From [Scytonema hofmanni] UTEX 2349 (GTDB lineage Bacteria; Cyanobacteriota; Cyanobacteriia; Cyanobacteriales; Nostocaceae), in NCBI RefSeq assembly GCF_000582685.1, contig NZ_ALWD01000002.1, forward strand, positions 62,001 through 126,000: 64,000 nucleotides of DNA, written 5' to 3'. Below, one piece after another: positions 25,834 through 34,449 of this stretch. The position numbers and the translations under genes are program-made. The notes under the pieces were generated by a model. It made no database searches, was not told the DNA's origin, and saw nothing but the letters and a program-made list of their open reading frames with translations. The first letter of the stretch is position 1, and each line of letters begins with the position of its first letter.

Positions 25834-26409
25834 ATGGTACGAATCGAACGGGAATCCATCAACTTTAAACTCCCCAAACCGTATTCTGACGCACTTCGAG
25901 CCAAAGCTGCCGAGCTAGACACCACCGCTACCAATTTAGTCATCGAGGGGCTGCATCACATCCTGGGAGAGATTCCGGGTATAGAAGACAGTGTAGAAAC
26001 TCGTCTACAACAACTCGAAGCTCAATTAAATCACCTCGCTAATAGTACAGATAAGCGTGTAGACACTGATGTAGACAACAGACTTAGTTTGTTAGAGCAG
26101 AAACTAGAAGCACAAGCATTACAGTTGGCAAAAATTGAAGGAGTTATAACAACCCTTAGTCAGCAGCGATCGCATACAGGTGGAGGCTACAGAAGGCAAG
26201 CTTTTAATTATCATCCCCCACAACTTGAACTTCAGCCTTACACGGGGGAAAATTTAGCTAAAAGATTGGGAGTTGATATCGCAACCCTAACTCGTGAGCG
26301 AGAAAACAACACCCAGGCTGAGTTTGAATCGTGGTGTCGTCGCAAAGACCCAAGTCCGGTGGGGTGGCGTTTTAACTCAAATTCGGGGCTTTATCATCCC
26401 GTAAAGTAA
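25834..26409 (+). CDS. Ribbon-helix-helix plus coiled-coil DNA-binding protein
   Basis: 191 aa. ESINFKLPKPYSDALRAKAA and ATNLVIEGLHHILGE form a ribbon-helix-helix-like N-terminus. Residues about 50-110 are coiled coil (VETRLQQLEAQLNHLAN, RLSLLEQKLEAQALQL). The C-terminus has a small domain, ENLAKRLGVDIATLTRERE and GWRFNSNSGLYHPVK, seen repeatedly in cyanobacterial plasmid proteins. Likely a regulator or segregation adaptor. It converges with the polymerase-like gene. Confidence 0.6.
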   Translation: MVRIERESINFKLPKPYSDALRAKAAELDTTATNLVIEGLHHILGEIPGIEDSVETRLQQLEAQLNHLANSTDKRVDTDVDNRLSLLEQKLEAQALQLAKIEGVITTLSQQRSHTGGGYRRQAFNYHPPQLELQPYTGENLAKRLGVDIATLTRERENNTQAEFESWCRRKDPSPVGWRFNSNSGLYHPVK

Positions 26410-26524
26410 ATGGTGATAGAGGCTCATGTCGGAGCAATAATACTTATAACTTAGGTTTCTACCACAAGCTTACTCTCTTACACGATCGCTTAAACTTACG
26501 TGCCATTGACCTTGACACTTATAC

Positions 26525-29500
26525 CTACGCTAATTCCATTTCCTTTTTTTTGCCTGACCCCCTGGAATTTGCTTCTAAGACAGGAGATTGTAGTTGGGCT
26601 GATTTTGATGTCAAAATAATCATCTCTTGCAATTGCAGTGCCCCTGCATCTGAGAGGGGTAGGACTTCTTCTCCGGTATGAATATTGCCTTTGCAGATAG
26701 TTCGCTTGGATTCCGAACGCACAAAGAAATCACCATTGGGTTGCACGTAAGCAGTCCAACTGTTGCCAATTTTGAACTGTTTAGTTTCAGTATTATCAGG
26801 CTCTCTTTCTTGCCTGCGTTTGTACGTATTACTGACGGCTTCAAAGAGCAAGTCTTGCATTTCTTTGCGCCAGTCTGAGCTCGTGTTATCCTGGGGGATA
26901 GTGTCTGTCTGGGTTTCGCTTTGGGCGGCTGGCAAGCGAATGGAATTAGGGTCAATATTGAGTACAACGGTAGCACCCAACGGTGACAATGAAGCTTGGA
27001 ATGTAGTGCCGATAGGTAGTTTAGGGGTATCAGGGGCGAAGGTTCCAAGATTTTTACCATCAATTTGAATAATGGGGATGCCATTGTAGCGGTAAAATTC
27101 TGGGTGCGATTCAGTCAGCTCAAAAGTGCCGACTTCTAGAGTGACTTTCTGCTTTTTCCATTTTTTACTAGCAAAGTCTTCATTCTTCAAGTCGTTGTAT
27201 TTTATGCCTAGCACTTTGATTTCATCAAATTGAAACTGTTGTAGTTGCTCTACAATTTCCTCCATGAATAAGTGGTAAGCGATCGCAGCTTTTCCCGGTT
27301 CAGTTCTCGATTCCACCCAGGCGCAATCTGCGGGTGGGACAATCATTACATTGTCCGGCATTTGAAGAGAGTCAATGTCGTTGTAGTTGTTGCCGTATTT
27401 AGCTTCTAGCTTTTCAATTTGTAATGGTGACAAGCTTTTTAAGGCAAACTCAACTAGCGGTAATCCTGGGTGAACTGTTGCCTCATATTCGATGCCTTTT
27501 TGGTCGAGGGATTCTTTCCATTCTTGAACTTTCTTTCCAAATGGTACTTGCAGGACATAGATATCTCGCGGGAGTGCCTCATGGAGTAACTCGTAGTCTG
27601 GTTCAAGGGAAAATGTCATTTTGAGGGTTTTGGCGATTTTTAGACATTCCTCTCTGTGGCTATCGATGTCAAGTTTGGTATGTTGGGTATGCCAAGTAGC
27701 AGCCGCCGCGCGAAAACGTTCTTCTTTTGTGGGGAACAACTCATCGATTTCGGCACGGTAGCTATCGTAGAGTTTTCCTAACTCTTCATTGAAAGCGTCC
27801 TTGTCGTCTCCAATTCGTTGGGCGATCGCCGCAATGTCTTGTTTAGATCGTTTTTTGAGTTCTTCAGCCCATTCTAGTTCGTCTATACCGAATGTCTTTT
27901 TCGGAAATAGATACCGAAATTCGTGGCGTTCTCGGTGTCGAATACGCGTCGCTTCCCAGTGGGGATTTACCGCTTCTCTTGGGATTACATTAATCGGGTT
28001 CGGTTCCTCAGCAGGCATAGCGAAGGTTTTGTAAAGTCGGTTGTCTTTTTTGAAGTCGAAGAAGTAACTTGGATGAGCTTCCGACCATTTTTTCGAGTCT
28101 GGTAGCAAGTTTTCCCCGTCGATTTCCTTGATATCCTCCAAGCGTTCTGCACTTTTTTGGTAATCAACTTCAGGCTGTAATGCTATAAATAGGCGGTTCA
28201 GCAGTCTTGTTTTCTTGCGCTCAAACAGTCGGGGATTTTCATCTTCATTCGGGACTGATGATTGGACTTTTCCAATTGTTGTGGCGACTAAACCAATTTT
28301 ATTCTGGGAACTGGCTGCGGCTATGCTTGACAAAGTTTTATATTTTTGCTTACCCTGAGCATCTTTGACTGCTGTGTAGGGAACTTTAGGGCGCTGTTTA
28401 ACTTCAGCATAGCGCCTGGGTTCTCCGGCGCGTAGAGTTTCAGCAGCAATGTGGGGTAGCATTTTAGATGGAGCAACTACCATTTGGTCGCCGTCAAAGT
28501 CAGCTTGGTGGTATTCTTCAGCGTCTTTTGGCTGCATGAAGACAACACCTTTATATTTCATTAGTTCTGGTTTGTGAACATTTGTATAACGTCTGATGTT
28601 GTCACTGGAGACAATGGGAAAGCGAGTGGTGATAATATCGCCTTCGCTTAGGTGAGGTACGCAGATTGTTCCTCTTTCCAAATCTGTACATGGCATAGCC
28701 ATCCCAGAACTAAATTTGAAAGCTCCCTTGATTGCCAAGTCACACCAGCGATTGGCAACGTATTGTCGCATAGCATCAGCAACGAAGGGGCTGTCGATCA
28801 AAAGACCGAATTTGTCGTTGCGTAGCAGAGTAACGAGCCGTAATTCTTGTTGCTCTTGGTTTTTGTCAGTATTTTCACGCTCTAATGAGTCATCAACTGA
28901 AAGTGCAGCATGTTCTTTGGCACGTTGCTGTTTCTTGTCGTACTCTTCAACAATGTGTTTAGCTAGAGCGAGGGGATTGCGTTGAAGCTTGGCTAGTTTT
29001 TCGGCTTCTTTTCGGGTTGGTTCTACGAAGTCTTTCTTGAGAGCCTCTTCGCTATACCAGATGCTAAATTGCCAGCTGTTGTCATAGTCGATTACCTTGG
29101 CATTACCCCGGTTGCCCAAAGCACTTTTAGGAAACTCATATTCGCCGCAAGGGATTAAATTAGGTAAAAGAGTTTTCTTAATCCCTTTAATTGAGGAGCG
29201 ATCCATGACAATATCAAACCCCTCTGCTTCTAAAGTGGCATTGGGTAGTAAAGTGCCTTTAGCCAGGAAACTAGTTAGGGATTGCTCCGGATTATCTACC
29301 CAATTTTCTAGCCAAGCAAAGCGAAATTGGAAGGGTCGGTTAGCTAAACCTCCCATTAGTTTAACAAGGCTGGGTGATACTTGTCCATGACAGTCTCCAG
29401 TTTTATATTTTTCGGCTTCAGCCTTCTCTTTGGGGTCTTTGCTGTTATAGTCCACAATTTTGATTCGTAGACCTTCAATTTGCTCTGCTCCCTTAAAGCA

Positions 29501-29860
29501 ATTACTAACCAACAGAGAACCGTAGCGACAGGCAGTATCTTCTTCAGTTTGGAAGATTTTGCCTATTTTGGCGCGTAGTTCATCATCTGCAAAGTAGTAG
29601 TTATTGCCAGAACTAAAGGTGAGTTGTCGTTTGACACCATCGAAGGTTTTGGGTTTTAGATGTTTAGGGTCAGGGTTTTTCGAGTTAATTTTGACCAGTA
29701 CGAGAGATTCGAGTTCTTCTGGCTCAAACATGAGTTCCAGAAGAGAGTTTTTGATAATTTCTGGTTCAGAAAGGAACCTTCCTTTACCGTTGTTATAAGA
29801 ACCGTCGAAAACTTTAATTTTGAGACCGATGTTTTGAGCGACTTCTGTTGTTGGTATCAT
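26525..29860 (-). CDS. Two-barrel RNA polymerase-like protein with DFDGDQ motif
   Basis: 1111 aa. Residues 450-461 read YHQADFDGDQMV, matching the NADFDGDQM metal-binding motif of the beta-prime subunit of RNA polymerase; three Asp (454, 456, 458) are positioned to bind catalytic Mg. Just upstream TTRFPIVSSDNIRRY parallels the R-x-P element before this motif in cellular enzymes. Residues 201 and 225 (AKGTLL, SSIKGIKK) are candidate lysines of a first, beta-like barrel. After the motif come a long helical region, then a beta-rich C-terminus (about 930-1080). The single-chain layout recalls phage YonO and eukaryotic RdRPs such as QDE-1. It is divergent from the gene at 30008. Activity is inferred, not shown. 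Confidence 0.7.
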   Translation of the reverse strand: MIPTTEVAQNIGLKIKVFDGSYNNGKGRFLSEPEIIKNSLLELMFEPEELESLVLVKINSKNPDPKHLKPKTFDGVKRQLTFSSGNNYYFADDELRAKIGKIFQTEEDTACRYGSLLVSNCFKGAEQIEGLRIKIVDYNSKDPKEKAEAEKYKTGDCHGQVSPSLVKLMGGLANRPFQFRFAWLENWVDNPEQSLTSFLAKGTLLPNATLEAEGFDIVMDRSSIKGIKKTLLPNLIPCGEYEFPKSALGNRGNAKVIDYDNSWQFSIWYSEEALKKDFVEPTRKEAEKLAKLQRNPLALAKHIVEEYDKKQQRAKEHAALSVDDSLERENTDKNQEQQELRLVTLLRNDKFGLLIDSPFVADAMRQYVANRWCDLAIKGAFKFSSGMAMPCTDLERGTICVPHLSEGDIITTRFPIVSSDNIRRYTNVHKPELMKYKGVVFMQPKDAEEYHQADFDGDQMVVAPSKMLPHIAAETLRAGEPRRYAEVKQRPKVPYTAVKDAQGKQKYKTLSSIAAASSQNKIGLVATTIGKVQSSVPNEDENPRLFERKKTRLLNRLFIALQPEVDYQKSAERLEDIKEIDGENLLPDSKKWSEAHPSYFFDFKKDNRLYKTFAMPAEEPNPINVIPREAVNPHWEATRIRHRERHEFRYLFPKKTFGIDELEWAEELKKRSKQDIAAIAQRIGDDKDAFNEELGKLYDSYRAEIDELFPTKEERFRAAAATWHTQHTKLDIDSHREECLKIAKTLKMTFSLEPDYELLHEALPRDIYVLQVPFGKKVQEWKESLDQKGIEYEATVHPGLPLVEFALKSLSPLQIEKLEAKYGNNYNDIDSLQMPDNVMIVPPADCAWVESRTEPGKAAIAYHLFMEEIVEQLQQFQFDEIKVLGIKYNDLKNEDFASKKWKKQKVTLEVGTFELTESHPEFYRYNGIPIIQIDGKNLGTFAPDTPKLPIGTTFQASLSPLGATVVLNIDPNSIRLPAAQSETQTDTIPQDNTSSDWRKEMQDLLFEAVSNTYKRRQEREPDNTETKQFKIGNSWTAYVQPNGDFFVRSESKRTICKGNIHTGEEVLPLSDAGALQLQEMIILTSKSAQLQSPVLEANSRGSGKKKEMELA

Positions 29861-30007
29861 TGTTAAATTGTTGTTGTTAACTATAAAAATATGCGTTTTA
29901 TAGGCTTAACATAGGATAAGTCTGTTAGTGATTAGTCGTTAGGAGGATTCTGGAGGTAAGTAAGGCACTTAGTATTCACCGAAAAGTCATTTTGAGGAAA
30001 TGCGATT

Positions 30008-30238
30008 ATGTACATTGGTAATGGGCAGAGTGGAAAACCACATTATTTGAAAGTTTCGGACTTGGAACTGGAGAGCGATGGGCTGTTAGAGGATGAAGGT
30101 CCGGCTGAAGTTGTAGAAATTTCTCCTGGCGAGCTGGAGAAGATAGGAGCAAGGATTGGTAAAGTTAGGTTTGAGCGGGATAATTTGGAGATGGATGAGC
30201 GGCTCAACCTTTATCCGGACGATATTGATCGGGTTTGA
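30008..30238 (+). CDS. Small acidic protein
   Basis: 76 aa, strongly acidic (GLLEDEGPAEVVEISPGELEKIG). No family recognised. A TGAGGA motif precedes the ATG. It opens a plus-strand set with the kinase and HIRAN genes and is divergent from the polymerase-like gene, sharing a 147-bp promoter region. Its stop overlaps the ATG of a 21-residue frame by TGATG. Confidence 0.5.
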   Translation: MYIGNGQSGKPHYLKVSDLELESDGLLEDEGPAEVVEISPGELEKIGARIGKVRFERDNLEMDERLNLYPDDIDRV

Positions 30239-30303
30239 TGGTATTCCCTCCGAGTGTGACAGTTGTCACGGTCGGTGGCTTCCTTGGGGATTTGCTTCCA
30301 TAG
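30238..30303 (+). CDS. Possible 21-residue hydrophobic microprotein
   Basis: A short frame MVFPPSVTVVTVGGFLGDL ending in LP starts on the stop codon of the preceding gene (TGATG) and ends 15 bp before the kinase ATG. It includes the dyad GTGACA-GT-TGTCAC (30256-30269). It could be a coupled leader peptide or chance; there is no other support. Confidence 0.22.
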   Translation: MVFPPSVTVVTVGGFLGDLLP

Positions 30304-30318
30304 CACGGTACCGACATT

Positions 30319-31245
30319 ATGACTAACGAGTTTGATATTATCGTCGTACCCGGTGATGCCGCCGAAGCTACCGAGGCGATGGGAACCAAATTCAAATTTT
30401 GGTTTTACCACCCGGAACTAGGCTATTGTCTTTATAAGCAAGCTCGACCTAATACAGGTGAAGACTGGGCAGAAAAGATAGCGGCTTCGTTGTGTGAGTT
30501 ACTCAAAGTGCCCCATGCCCGTATTGAACTGGCTACCTGGAACAACGCTCGCGGTACGGTGTCACCATCATTTCTACCTAATGGTTCCTCACTCATTCTT
30601 GGTAATGAGATTCTTGCTCCAATGGTGCCGGAGTATCCCCGATTCCAAGCTTTTAATGTGTCGCAACACACCCTTGATGTTGTGCTGGCAGCCATTAATA
30701 ACAATGCAGTCAATCTGCCTTTGAACTGGATACCACCAGCAGGTATCCAGACAGCAGTAGATACTTTTGTTGGCTACTTAGTGTTGGATGCTTGGATTGG
30801 TAACAGCGATAGGCATCACGAAAATTGGGGATTTATAGAAACATCTTTAGATGCCTCTACACAGAAGAGAATGTTTCATCTTGCACCCACCTACGACCAC
30901 GCTTCCAGCCTAGGTCGGGAAATGCTGGACAGCAAGCGACTGGAGCGACTTCTCAATCGCTCTGTCTCAGCCTATGTAGACAAATGCAGATCGGCGCTAT
31001 ATGCTCAAATTGGCGATAAAAAAGCCTTGAGACCTCTGGATGCGTTTCGTGAAGCAGCGCAACAGGCAACCAATGCAGCTTCAGTGTGGTTGGAGTGCTT
31101 AAGTTGTGTGTCCTCCACAGAAACGCTGGCACTATTTAATCGCGTGCCATCGAACCGGATTTCAGAAACGGCGATCGCTTTTGCTCAGGATATACTGGAA
31201 ATAAATCAACGCCGACTGCTTGGACTGCGGGAGGAACTACTGTAA
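30319..31245 (+). CDS. HipA-like serine/threonine kinase
   Basis: 308 aa. The catalytic loop DAWIGNSDRHHENWG (about residues 154-168) carries the HipA/PI3K-like N-x-D-R-H-x-x-N motif. LAPTYDHASSLG (about 190-201) supplies the metal-binding Asp. YKQARPNTGEDWAEKIAASL (about 38-57) would be the nucleotide-binding Lys and Glu region. Relatives include HipA, which phosphorylates a tRNA synthetase, and the free-standing kinase CtkA. The N-terminal HipA_N subdomain is missing here and is perhaps supplied by the HIRAN-like gene downstream. The TAA stop is part of the stem at the left end of an IscB element, so the final residues may come from the insertion. Confidence 0.8.
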   Translation: MTNEFDIIVVPGDAAEATEAMGTKFKFWFYHPELGYCLYKQARPNTGEDWAEKIAASLCELLKVPHARIELATWNNARGTVSPSFLPNGSSLILGNEILAPMVPEYPRFQAFNVSQHTLDVVLAAINNNAVNLPLNWIPPAGIQTAVDTFVGYLVLDAWIGNSDRHHENWGFIETSLDASTQKRMFHLAPTYDHASSLGREMLDSKRLERLLNRSVSAYVDKCRSALYAQIGDKKALRPLDAFREAAQQATNAASVWLECLSCVSSTETLALFNRVPSNRISETAIAFAQDILEINQRRLLGLREELL

Positions 31246-31474
31246 GCAACCCCGGTCTAAAGACACGGGGCTTCAGCAAATAAGTTGAAGCCATGCTTAC
31301 CAGCCTAAGTCTTAACTGACTACGTTTTGAAGGTCACGACACCCTGAATTGCGAAGCTAGATTCTTGCTCTGTCATCTGCAATTAAACAGTTTTAAGGTC
31401 ACTGAAACAGTGTTGCAGGTCTAACAAGCTTTCAAAACATTGGCGAAGCTAACATTACCCGAAAGGAGGGACTT
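31242..31474 (+). ncRNA. Omega-RNA for IscB
   Basis: A 230-bp non-coding, strongly structured segment lies immediately before iscB and ends in a GAAAGGAGG ribosome-binding site. In IscB loci the guide RNA scaffold is encoded here and the guide itself is the sequence flanking the left end. By that rule the natural guide would be the last bases of the kinase gene (before 31242). Start and end are approximate. Confidence 0.6.
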
Positions 31475-32758
31475 ATGTCCAAAATATTTGTATTAGACAC
31501 TGAAAAACGTCCATTAGACCCAATACATCCAGCACAAGCTAGACAATTATTGCGAAACAAGAAAGCAGCTGTTTTTAGACGTTTCCCATTCACAATTATC
31601 CTCAAAGAATCACGTTCTGATTCTACCATCTCACCTCTGAGGTTAAAAATTGACCCTGGTGCAAAACACACGGGAATTGCACTAGTTAACGATTCAACTG
31701 GTGAGGTTGTTTTTGCGGCTGAATTAAAGCATAGAGGTTTCGCAATCAGAGATGCTTTAATTTCTAGAAGACAACTAAGACGTTCTAGACGTGCTAGAAC
31801 AACTCGTTACAGACAGCCAAGATTTTTAAATAGAACTCGTCCAGACGGTTGGTTGGCTCCAAGCTTGCAAAGTCGGATTGATAATATCAAAACTTGGGTT
31901 GATAAGTTTCGTAAATTTGCAGCAATCGAAGCAATTAGCCAAGAACTTGTACGCTTTGATATGCAACTAATGGCAAATCCTGATATTCAAGGCTCATATT
32001 ACCAACAAGGGACTTTAGCTGGTTACGAAACAAGAGAATATCTATTAGAAAAGTGGGATAGACAATGCGCTTACTGTGGAGTAAAAGACGTTACTTTTCA
32101 GGTTGAACACATTCATCCGAGAGCTAAAGGTGGTAGTAATTCGATTGCGAACCTGACCTTAAGTTGCGAAAAATGCAACACCAAAAAAGGAACTAAAGAT
32201 ATTAAAGAATTTCTCAAAAAAGACCCAACAAGGTTAGAGAAAATATTGAAGCAAGCAAAAAGACCATTGGCAGATGCAGCCGCTGTAAACACAACTCGGT
32301 TTGCATTATTAGAGGTTTTAAAAGCTATAGGGTTGCCAGTAGAAACAGGCTCAGGAGGTCTAACAAAGTTTAATCGTAGTCAACAAAACCTAGAAAAGAC
32401 TCACTGGATGGATGCCGCTTGTGTTGGGGAATCAACTCCAATTCTTAATATCAAAGGTTGTAAACCATTATTGATTACTGCAAATGGTCATGGCACTAGA
32501 CAGATGTGCGGAACTGATAAATTTGGTTTTCCGAGTCGCCATCGTTCAAATAAACAAATCCATTTTTGTTTTCAAACCGGGGACATTATCAAAGCGGTTG
32601 TTACCAATGGCAAGAAAACTGGCGAATATATTGGACGTGTTTTATGTCGTGCAACAGGTAGCTTTGATATCGCCACCAAGGCTGGGAGAGTGTCAGGAAT
32701 TAGCCATAAATATTGTTCAACTACCCATAAAAAGGATGGTTACTCGTATGCATTTTAA
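31475..32758 (+). CDS. iscB: RNA-guided nuclease IscB
   Basis: 427 aa with complete IscB architecture. An N-terminal PLMP-like motif is KRPLDPIHPAQARQLL. RuvC-I is KIDPGAKHTGIAL (about 67-79). An arginine-rich bridge helix follows (RRQLRRSRRAR). RuvC-II is AIEAISQELVRFDM. The HNH domain has CAYCG...FQVEHIHPRAKGG...LSCEKCN (about 195-240). RuvC-III is THWMDAACVG, and a C-terminal target-adjacent-motif-interaction region closes the protein. IscB is the ancestor of Cas9 and cuts DNA guided by omega-RNA. All catalytic residues look intact. AAAGGAGG lies 7 bp before the ATG. Confidence 0.92.
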   Translation: MSKIFVLDTEKRPLDPIHPAQARQLLRNKKAAVFRRFPFTIILKESRSDSTISPLRLKIDPGAKHTGIALVNDSTGEVVFAAELKHRGFAIRDALISRRQLRRSRRARTTRYRQPRFLNRTRPDGWLAPSLQSRIDNIKTWVDKFRKFAAIEAISQELVRFDMQLMANPDIQGSYYQQGTLAGYETREYLLEKWDRQCAYCGVKDVTFQVEHIHPRAKGGSNSIANLTLSCEKCNTKKGTKDIKEFLKKDPTRLEKILKQAKRPLADAAAVNTTRFALLEVLKAIGLPVETGSGGLTKFNRSQQNLEKTHWMDAACVGESTPILNIKGCKPLLITANGHGTRQMCGTDKFGFPSRHRSNKQIHFCFQTGDIIKAVVTNGKKTGEYIGRVLCRATGSFDIATKAGRVSGISHKYCSTTHKKDGYSYAF

Positions 32759-32845
32759 GATATTTAGATGGCAGATAAATCTGCCTGAGTCGTTTTTCCT
32801 CCCTGGGCTAAAGCCACAGGGCTTCCAAGCTCCCAGGAGGTTTAT

Positions 32846-33601
32846 GTGAAAATGCTCTTTCTAGCTTGGCAAGACCCAGTTAGTCGCGCTTGGTTTCCCA
32901 TCGGTCGCTTATCTAGTGATGGAACCACCTATCAATTTGTTTACACTCAAGGAGTCCAAGTGGCGCAGCAACAGTGCGCCTTTCAGCCATTGCCGTCTTT
33001 CCCAGACTTAGACTTGGTGTACTTTTCGCCAGAATTGTTTCCATTATTCGCTAACCGCCTTCTACGTCGAAGCAGACCGGACTACGCCGATTTCGTACAG
33101 TGGTTAAACCTCTCCACCCACGAAGATGACCCAATCGTTTTGCTTGCTCGCAGTGGGGGACAACGGGCTACCGATACGTTTTTTGTCTTGCCTGCAAGTG
33201 AGCAGGATGGGAATGGAGTTTACCACATTCACTTTTTTGTTCACGGTCTACGCTATCTACCGCCCGAAACTATTAATCGGATCAGCCGCTTACAGACGGG
33301 CGAACTGTTGCATCTTGTTCGCGACACATATTCTGATGAAGAACGTGGTTTGATTTTGTGTACTGAAGACCGTTACATTGTGGGCTACGGTCCTCAATAT
33401 CTTTTAGATGATAGCTTTGAGATGCTGCGCTCTTTACTAAACTGCGTGCAAGTTGCCGTTGAGCGCGTCAATCCACCCCCCACACCCCTCCAGTTTCGGT
33501 TACTTTGTCACCTGAGTGCCTGTTTGCCAGAAAACTTTCGTCCTTTCTCCAGTTCAATTTACCAACCACTGGTTGATATGGTAGCGGCTAGCCCCGTTTA
33601 G
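32846..33601 (+). CDS. HIRAN-domain protein, probable partner of the HipA-like kinase
   Basis: 251 aa. N-terminal FLAWQDPVSRAWFPIGRLS and YTQGVQVAQQQCAFQPLPSF resemble the HipA N-terminal subdomain type. C-terminal LLHLVRDTYSDEERGLILCT and YIVGYGPQYLLDDS (about 151-190) match the HIRAN pattern (a DNA-end-binding domain found in Rad5/HLTF and in kinase-linked bacterial proteins). The GTG at 32846 and ATG at 32852 are both possible starts. The ribosome-binding AGGAGG (32835-32840) is supplied by the right end of the IscB element. It ends 11 bp from the convergent ThiF gene. Confidence 0.65.
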   Translation: MKMLFLAWQDPVSRAWFPIGRLSSDGTTYQFVYTQGVQVAQQQCAFQPLPSFPDLDLVYFSPELFPLFANRLLRRSRPDYADFVQWLNLSTHEDDPIVLLARSGGQRATDTFFVLPASEQDGNGVYHIHFFVHGLRYLPPETINRISRLQTGELLHLVRDTYSDEERGLILCTEDRYIVGYGPQYLLDDSFEMLRSLLNCVQVAVERVNPPPTPLQFRLLCHLSACLPENFRPFSSSIYQPLVDMVAASPV

Positions 33602-33612
33602 GAAAGGTCAAC

Positions 33613-34449
33613 TCATAGTGTTTGAATAGCTTTGAAGACAGACTCTTCGGTGAGGTAGAGCGATCGCATACTGGTACTTGCCGAATCAAAGTAAGTGGCG
33701 AAGCGTTTTAATTCCCCCGTTGTTAGTTGAACTAAATAATCAGTGGCAACTGCTGCTACTTGTTGGTTGATGCTCAAGCTTTGAGTATTGAGCAGCACCA
33801 TTTGTTCGCATGATAAATTGTTGTCTTCCAATTCCTCTGGTAGTGGAACCAAAAGTTCTGGATGTTGGATTGTTGGCGAGGGTATTTGGCTACAGCCAAG
33901 GGGTCCAAAGCTGTAGTCTTGCGGGGCATTAGATAGATTTGAACCTAATAAAACTTGTCCGCTACTCTTACTATTTCCACAGTCTAAATACCAGATTGAA
34001 GGAGCCTGATTAGAATTGTAATCGTTATGTTTCAGCACTTGTGAAAGTGACTTTCGCGCCGAAGCATTATCTACGCACCCAATAATAATTGACAGTGTTT
34101 TGTACCCTGCTTGTACCATTTTTGGGTGAAAGCGTTTGGTTATTGCTTTAATTTCCATCCCCCAGGCAATTGAATATCTTAGAGCTAATGTTTGGGCTTT
34201 GAGCAAGCCGATTTCTTTATAGCAGAAGCACTGCCTTAGTACATTAGCTTCTTCGACAACATCATGATCTACGAAAGTGACTTGCACCTCTTTACCCGTA
34301 TTGCTTAAGCTACAAGCAAGTCGAACAACACTGGTAGCAAGCCAACTCCCAGTCCCTCCCATTCCAACGACCCAAAATTCAATGCGGGAGTGTTGTAGAA
34401 GAATTAGCTTTGATGCGTTAAAAAAATCATAGTTTAGGTTCATCTTCAT
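33613..34449 (-). CDS. PRTRC ThiF-family (E1-like) protein
   Basis: 278 aa from the ATG at 34449. A longer frame reaches 34674 but only overlaps the preceding gene in another frame. FWVVGMGGTGSWLATSVVRL is the Rossmann nucleotide-binding loop of ThiF/MoeB/E1. VTFVDHDVVEEANVLRQCF is the D-x-D...N-x-x-R motif that positions ATP, and SIIIGCVDNASARK follows. E1-like enzymes adenylate the C-terminus of ubiquitin-like or sulfur-carrier proteins. It is last in the PRTRC operon and overlaps the PRTRC-A gene by 23 bp, indicating coupling. Confidence 0.85.
   Translation of the reverse strand: MKMNLNYDFFNASKLILLQHSRIEFWVVGMGGTGSWLATSVVRLACSLSNTGKEVQVTFVDHDVVEEANVLRQCFCYKEIGLLKAQTLALRYSIAWGMEIKAITKRFHPKMVQAGYKTLSIIIGCVDNASARKSLSQVLKHNDYNSNQAPSIWYLDCGNSKSSGQVLLGSNLSNAPQDYSFGPLGCSQIPSPTIQHPELLVPLPEELEDNNLSCEQMVLLNTQSLSINQQVAAVATDYLVQLTTGELKRFATYFDSASTSMRSLYLTEESVFKAIQTL

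Larger units (their letters stand above)
31242..32840 (+). mobile_element. IscB element (IS200/IS605-like, non-autonomous)
   Basis: The left end has an outer stem GTAAGCA (31242-31248)/TGCTTAC (31294-31300) enclosing a CCCCG/CGGGG hairpin and a GGCTTCA/TGAAGCC hairpin. The right end has GGCAGAT/ATCTGCC (32770-32785) and a CCTCCCTGGG/CCCAGGAGG stem (32798-32840). Between lie an omega-RNA region and iscB. No TnpA transposase is present. The exact ends are not defined by target duplication, as expected for this class. Confidence 0.65.

Noticed and set aside
26620..27084. Second minus-strand frame of 154 codons
   Set aside because: Lies in another frame of the polymerase-like gene, whose reading frame is continuous and motif-bearing.
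32484..32849. Alternative frame in the iscB 3' region
   Set aside because: Overlaps the IscB C-terminal domain, which is intact in its own frame.
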